Below are positions 13,160-14,864 of a stretch of DNA of 14,864 nt, piece by piece. How positions within the stretch are numbered: the first letter of the stretch is position 1; each line of letters begins with the position of its first letter. The stretch lies in contig DDWD01000027.1 of NCBI GenBank assembly GCA_002345825.1, positions 1 through 14,864 on the forward strand, read 5' to 3'. The position numbers were made by a program, and so were the translations under genes. The stretch comes from Bacteroidales bacterium UBA2295 (lineage in GTDB: Bacteria; Bacteroidota; Bacteroidia; Bacteroidales; Tenuifilaceae). The notes beneath the pieces are model-generated. The model saw only the letters and a program-made list of their open reading frames with translations. It was not told where the DNA came from and made no database searches.

Positions 13160-14864
13160 ATGAACACTGGTCAACTAAAACGATTTGCTCAGGAGGCACG
13201 AAGAAAACTAATCCAGCAGGTGGGTGCAAAGTTAGATTTTGTGCTAACCACCGATTCGGCTGAACTGCGTGAGAAAACCCAGCAGGTAAAGCAACTACGT
13301 GAAGCACTTGATGCCTTTACCAAGGAACAAGTGGTTGAAAAGGTTGCCTACACTTGGTTTAACCGTTTAATGGCTCTCCGTTTTATGGATGCCAACGATT
13401 ACCAACCTCTGGGCATTAGGGTTATCACACCCAAGGATGGTTACACAACTCCCGAACTGCTCGATGAGGCAAAGCGTGGAAGCATTCCCACTGACCTAAA
13501 GGTGAACCAGCAACGGGTTTATAATCTGCTCGATGGCAAAATTCCCAGCACCAACCCACAGAACGAAGCGTTTAAGGAGCTGCTTATTGCAGCGTGTAAC
13601 CACCTGCACACCACATTCCCGTTTCTATTCGAGAAAATTGACGACTACACCGAACTGCTTCTGCCCGATGACCTAACCAGCGATTTCTCCGTTGTAACCG
13701 ATATGCGCAACGGAATGCCCGTTGACGATTGCAAGAATGTGGAGATTATTGGGTGGATATACCAGTTCTATATATCGGAGAAGAAGGACGAGGTGTTTGC
13801 ATCAAAAGCAAAGGTGAAGAAGGAGGATATACCCGCAGCAACCCAACTTTTTACCCCACGTTGGATTGTGGAGTATATGGTGCAGAATACCGTTGGTAAA
13901 CTTTGGCTACAGAACCGACCCAACTCAAAGTTGCGGGAGCATATGCCCTACTTTATCGAATCGGAATCGCTAAAAGCCGATGATTACCTAAAGATAGATT
14001 CACCTGAAGAGATACGACTGGCAGACCCCGCAAGCGGTAGCGGTCACATACTGGTTTACGCATTCGATTTATTCACAAAAATTTACGAAGAGGAAGGATA
14101 CAACACAACCGACATACCCAAACTGATAATTGAGAAGAACCTATACGGTTTTGAGATTGACGAACGGGCAGCACAACTCTCTGGCTTGGCACTTATGATG
14201 AAGGCACGGGAATACCACCGCAGGGCATTCCGCAGGGATATTACACCCAATATACTGTGCTACCAAGATTTGCACCTCAACACCGATGAGGTAAAGGAAA
14301 CCCTTAATACAATTAAAATAAAGGTTTCCGATGAGTTGATGCACGATTTACGGCAAATGCAGCAAGCCACCAACTTTGGCTCACTAATTATACCGCATAG
14401 TGGTATTGATGAGATTGCCAATGTTTACAGTAAACTAAACCAGTTAACAAACCAAACCGATATATTCCTAAAACCCAAAACCGATGCCCTGCTTGTTGCC
14501 CTAAACCAACTCCTTACCCTTGCCCAAAAGTTCCATTGCGTGGTTGCCAACCCCCCGTATATGGGTGGTGGTAATATGAACCCATCCCTATCGGAATTTG
14601 TAAAATTAAATTACCCTGATAGTAAAGCCGACCTGATGGTATGTTTTATGGAGAACGCTCAAAGGCAATTGTTGGATAATGGGTATTTGGGTATGATAAA
14701 TATTCCATCTTGGATGTTTTTATCTTCATTTGAGAAATATCGAAGTGTTTTGATTAAAACTTTCAAGATTGAAACACTACTTCACTTAGGAAGAGGTATC
14801 TTTGGTTCAGACTTTGGAACTGTTGCATTTACATTTAGAAAAACCAACATAATTGAGGGAAAAG
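13160..14864 (+). CDS. pglX: BREX adenine-specific DNA methyltransferase PglX, 5' part
   Basis: The open frame from ATG at 13160 runs 568 codons without a stop to the window end, so the gene is cut by the window, not broken. PglX is usually about 1,200 aa, so roughly half is seen. The N-terminus (MNTGQLKRFAQEARRKLIQQ) and KEQVVEKVAYTWFNRLMALRFM match BREX type 1 PglX. The SAM-binding motif I is DPASGSGH at 289-296, with Ser in place of the more usual Cys. The catalytic motif IV NPPY is at 464-467. The enzyme makes N6-methyladenine at a non-palindromic host site, marking self DNA; its C-terminal specificity region lies beyond the window. TAACCCTGTAGTATATG places its start three bases after brxC. 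Confidence 0.95.
   Translation, partial: MNTGQLKRFAQEARRKLIQQVGAKLDFVLTTDSAELREKTQQVKQLREALDAFTKEQVVEKVAYTWFNRLMALRFMDANDYQPLGIRVITPKDGYTTPELLDEAKRGSIPTDLKVNQQRVYNLLDGKIPSTNPQNEAFKELLIAACNHLHTTFPFLFEKIDDYTELLLPDDLTSDFSVVTDMRNGMPVDDCKNVEIIGWIYQFYISEKKDEVFASKAKVKKEDIPAATQLFTPRWIVEYMVQNTVGKLWLQNRPNSKLREHMPYFIESESLKADDYLKIDSPEEIRLADPASGSGHILVYAFDLFTKIYEEEGYNTTDIPKLIIEKNLYGFEIDERAAQLSGLALMMKAREYHRRAFRRDITPNILCYQDLHLNTDEVKETLNTIKIKVSDELMHDLRQMQQATNFGSLIIPHSGIDEIANVYSKLNQLTNQTDIFLKPKTDALLVALNQLLTLAQKFHCVVANPPYMGGGNMNPSLSEFVKLNYPDSKADLMVCFMENAQRQLLDNGYLGMINIPSWMFLSSFEKYRSVLIKTFKIETLLHLGRGIFGSDFGTVAFTFRKTNIIEGK

Noticed and set aside
13160..14864. pglX as a truncated or phase-varied gene
   Set aside because: The frame is open to the last base of the window, so the missing C-terminus reflects the window edge.

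Overview
The window looks like a defence-rich genomic island from a member of the Bacteroidota. Three things suggest this: the DNA is AT-rich; starts lack obvious Shine-Dalgarno sequences; and one intergenic region carries a good match to the Bacteroidota promoter consensus (TTTG, then TAnnTTTG). No taxonomic marker gene is present, so the assignment is an inference.

Layout. (1) 57-2857, plus strand: a tight operon of a predicted regulator (degenerate receiver-like N-terminus plus winged helix), a PD-(D/E)XK nuclease-like protein with a RecB/Cas4-type QxxxY motif, and an RNase J-like beta-CASP metallo-hydrolase. An unrecognised 98-aa protein follows at 2971-3267. The first 121 bases form a 40-bp perfect inverted repeat around the first start codon, which may be an assembly fold-back. 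(2) 3426-6744, minus strand: a mobile-element-like block with a DUF3987-type P-loop protein, an unrecognised 233-aa protein, a 103-aa accessory protein and a possible 49-aa peptide. Between the first two genes lies a striking array of twelve helically phased GTCCGTT/AACGGAC sites. The DUF3987 gene has a leader whose hairpin loop is complementary to two downstream sites, one of them touching the start codon. (3) 6745-7742: about 1 kb without a confident gene. It holds a diverged ~178-nt tandem structured repeat, a strong hairpin, a consensus promoter on the minus strand, and a set of four near-identical 16-bp palindromes. (4) 7743-14864, plus strand: a zinc-ribbon protein, a 60-aa Cro/XRE regulator, then the start of a type 1 BREX phage-defence operon: brxA, brxB, brxC and the first 568 codons of pglX, cut by the window end. 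pglZ and brxL would be expected downstream.

How they fit together. BREX methylates host DNA at a non-palindromic site through PglX and blocks phage DNA replication. The XRE protein is encoded with no gap before brxA and is the obvious candidate autoregulator. The left operon combines a regulator with two predicted nucleic-acid hydrolases and is a plausible separate, undescribed defence or RNA/DNA-processing module. The DUF3987 gene plus iteron-like array looks like the replication or maintenance region of an integrated element carrying this cargo. These links are inferred from position and family resemblance, not from homology searches.
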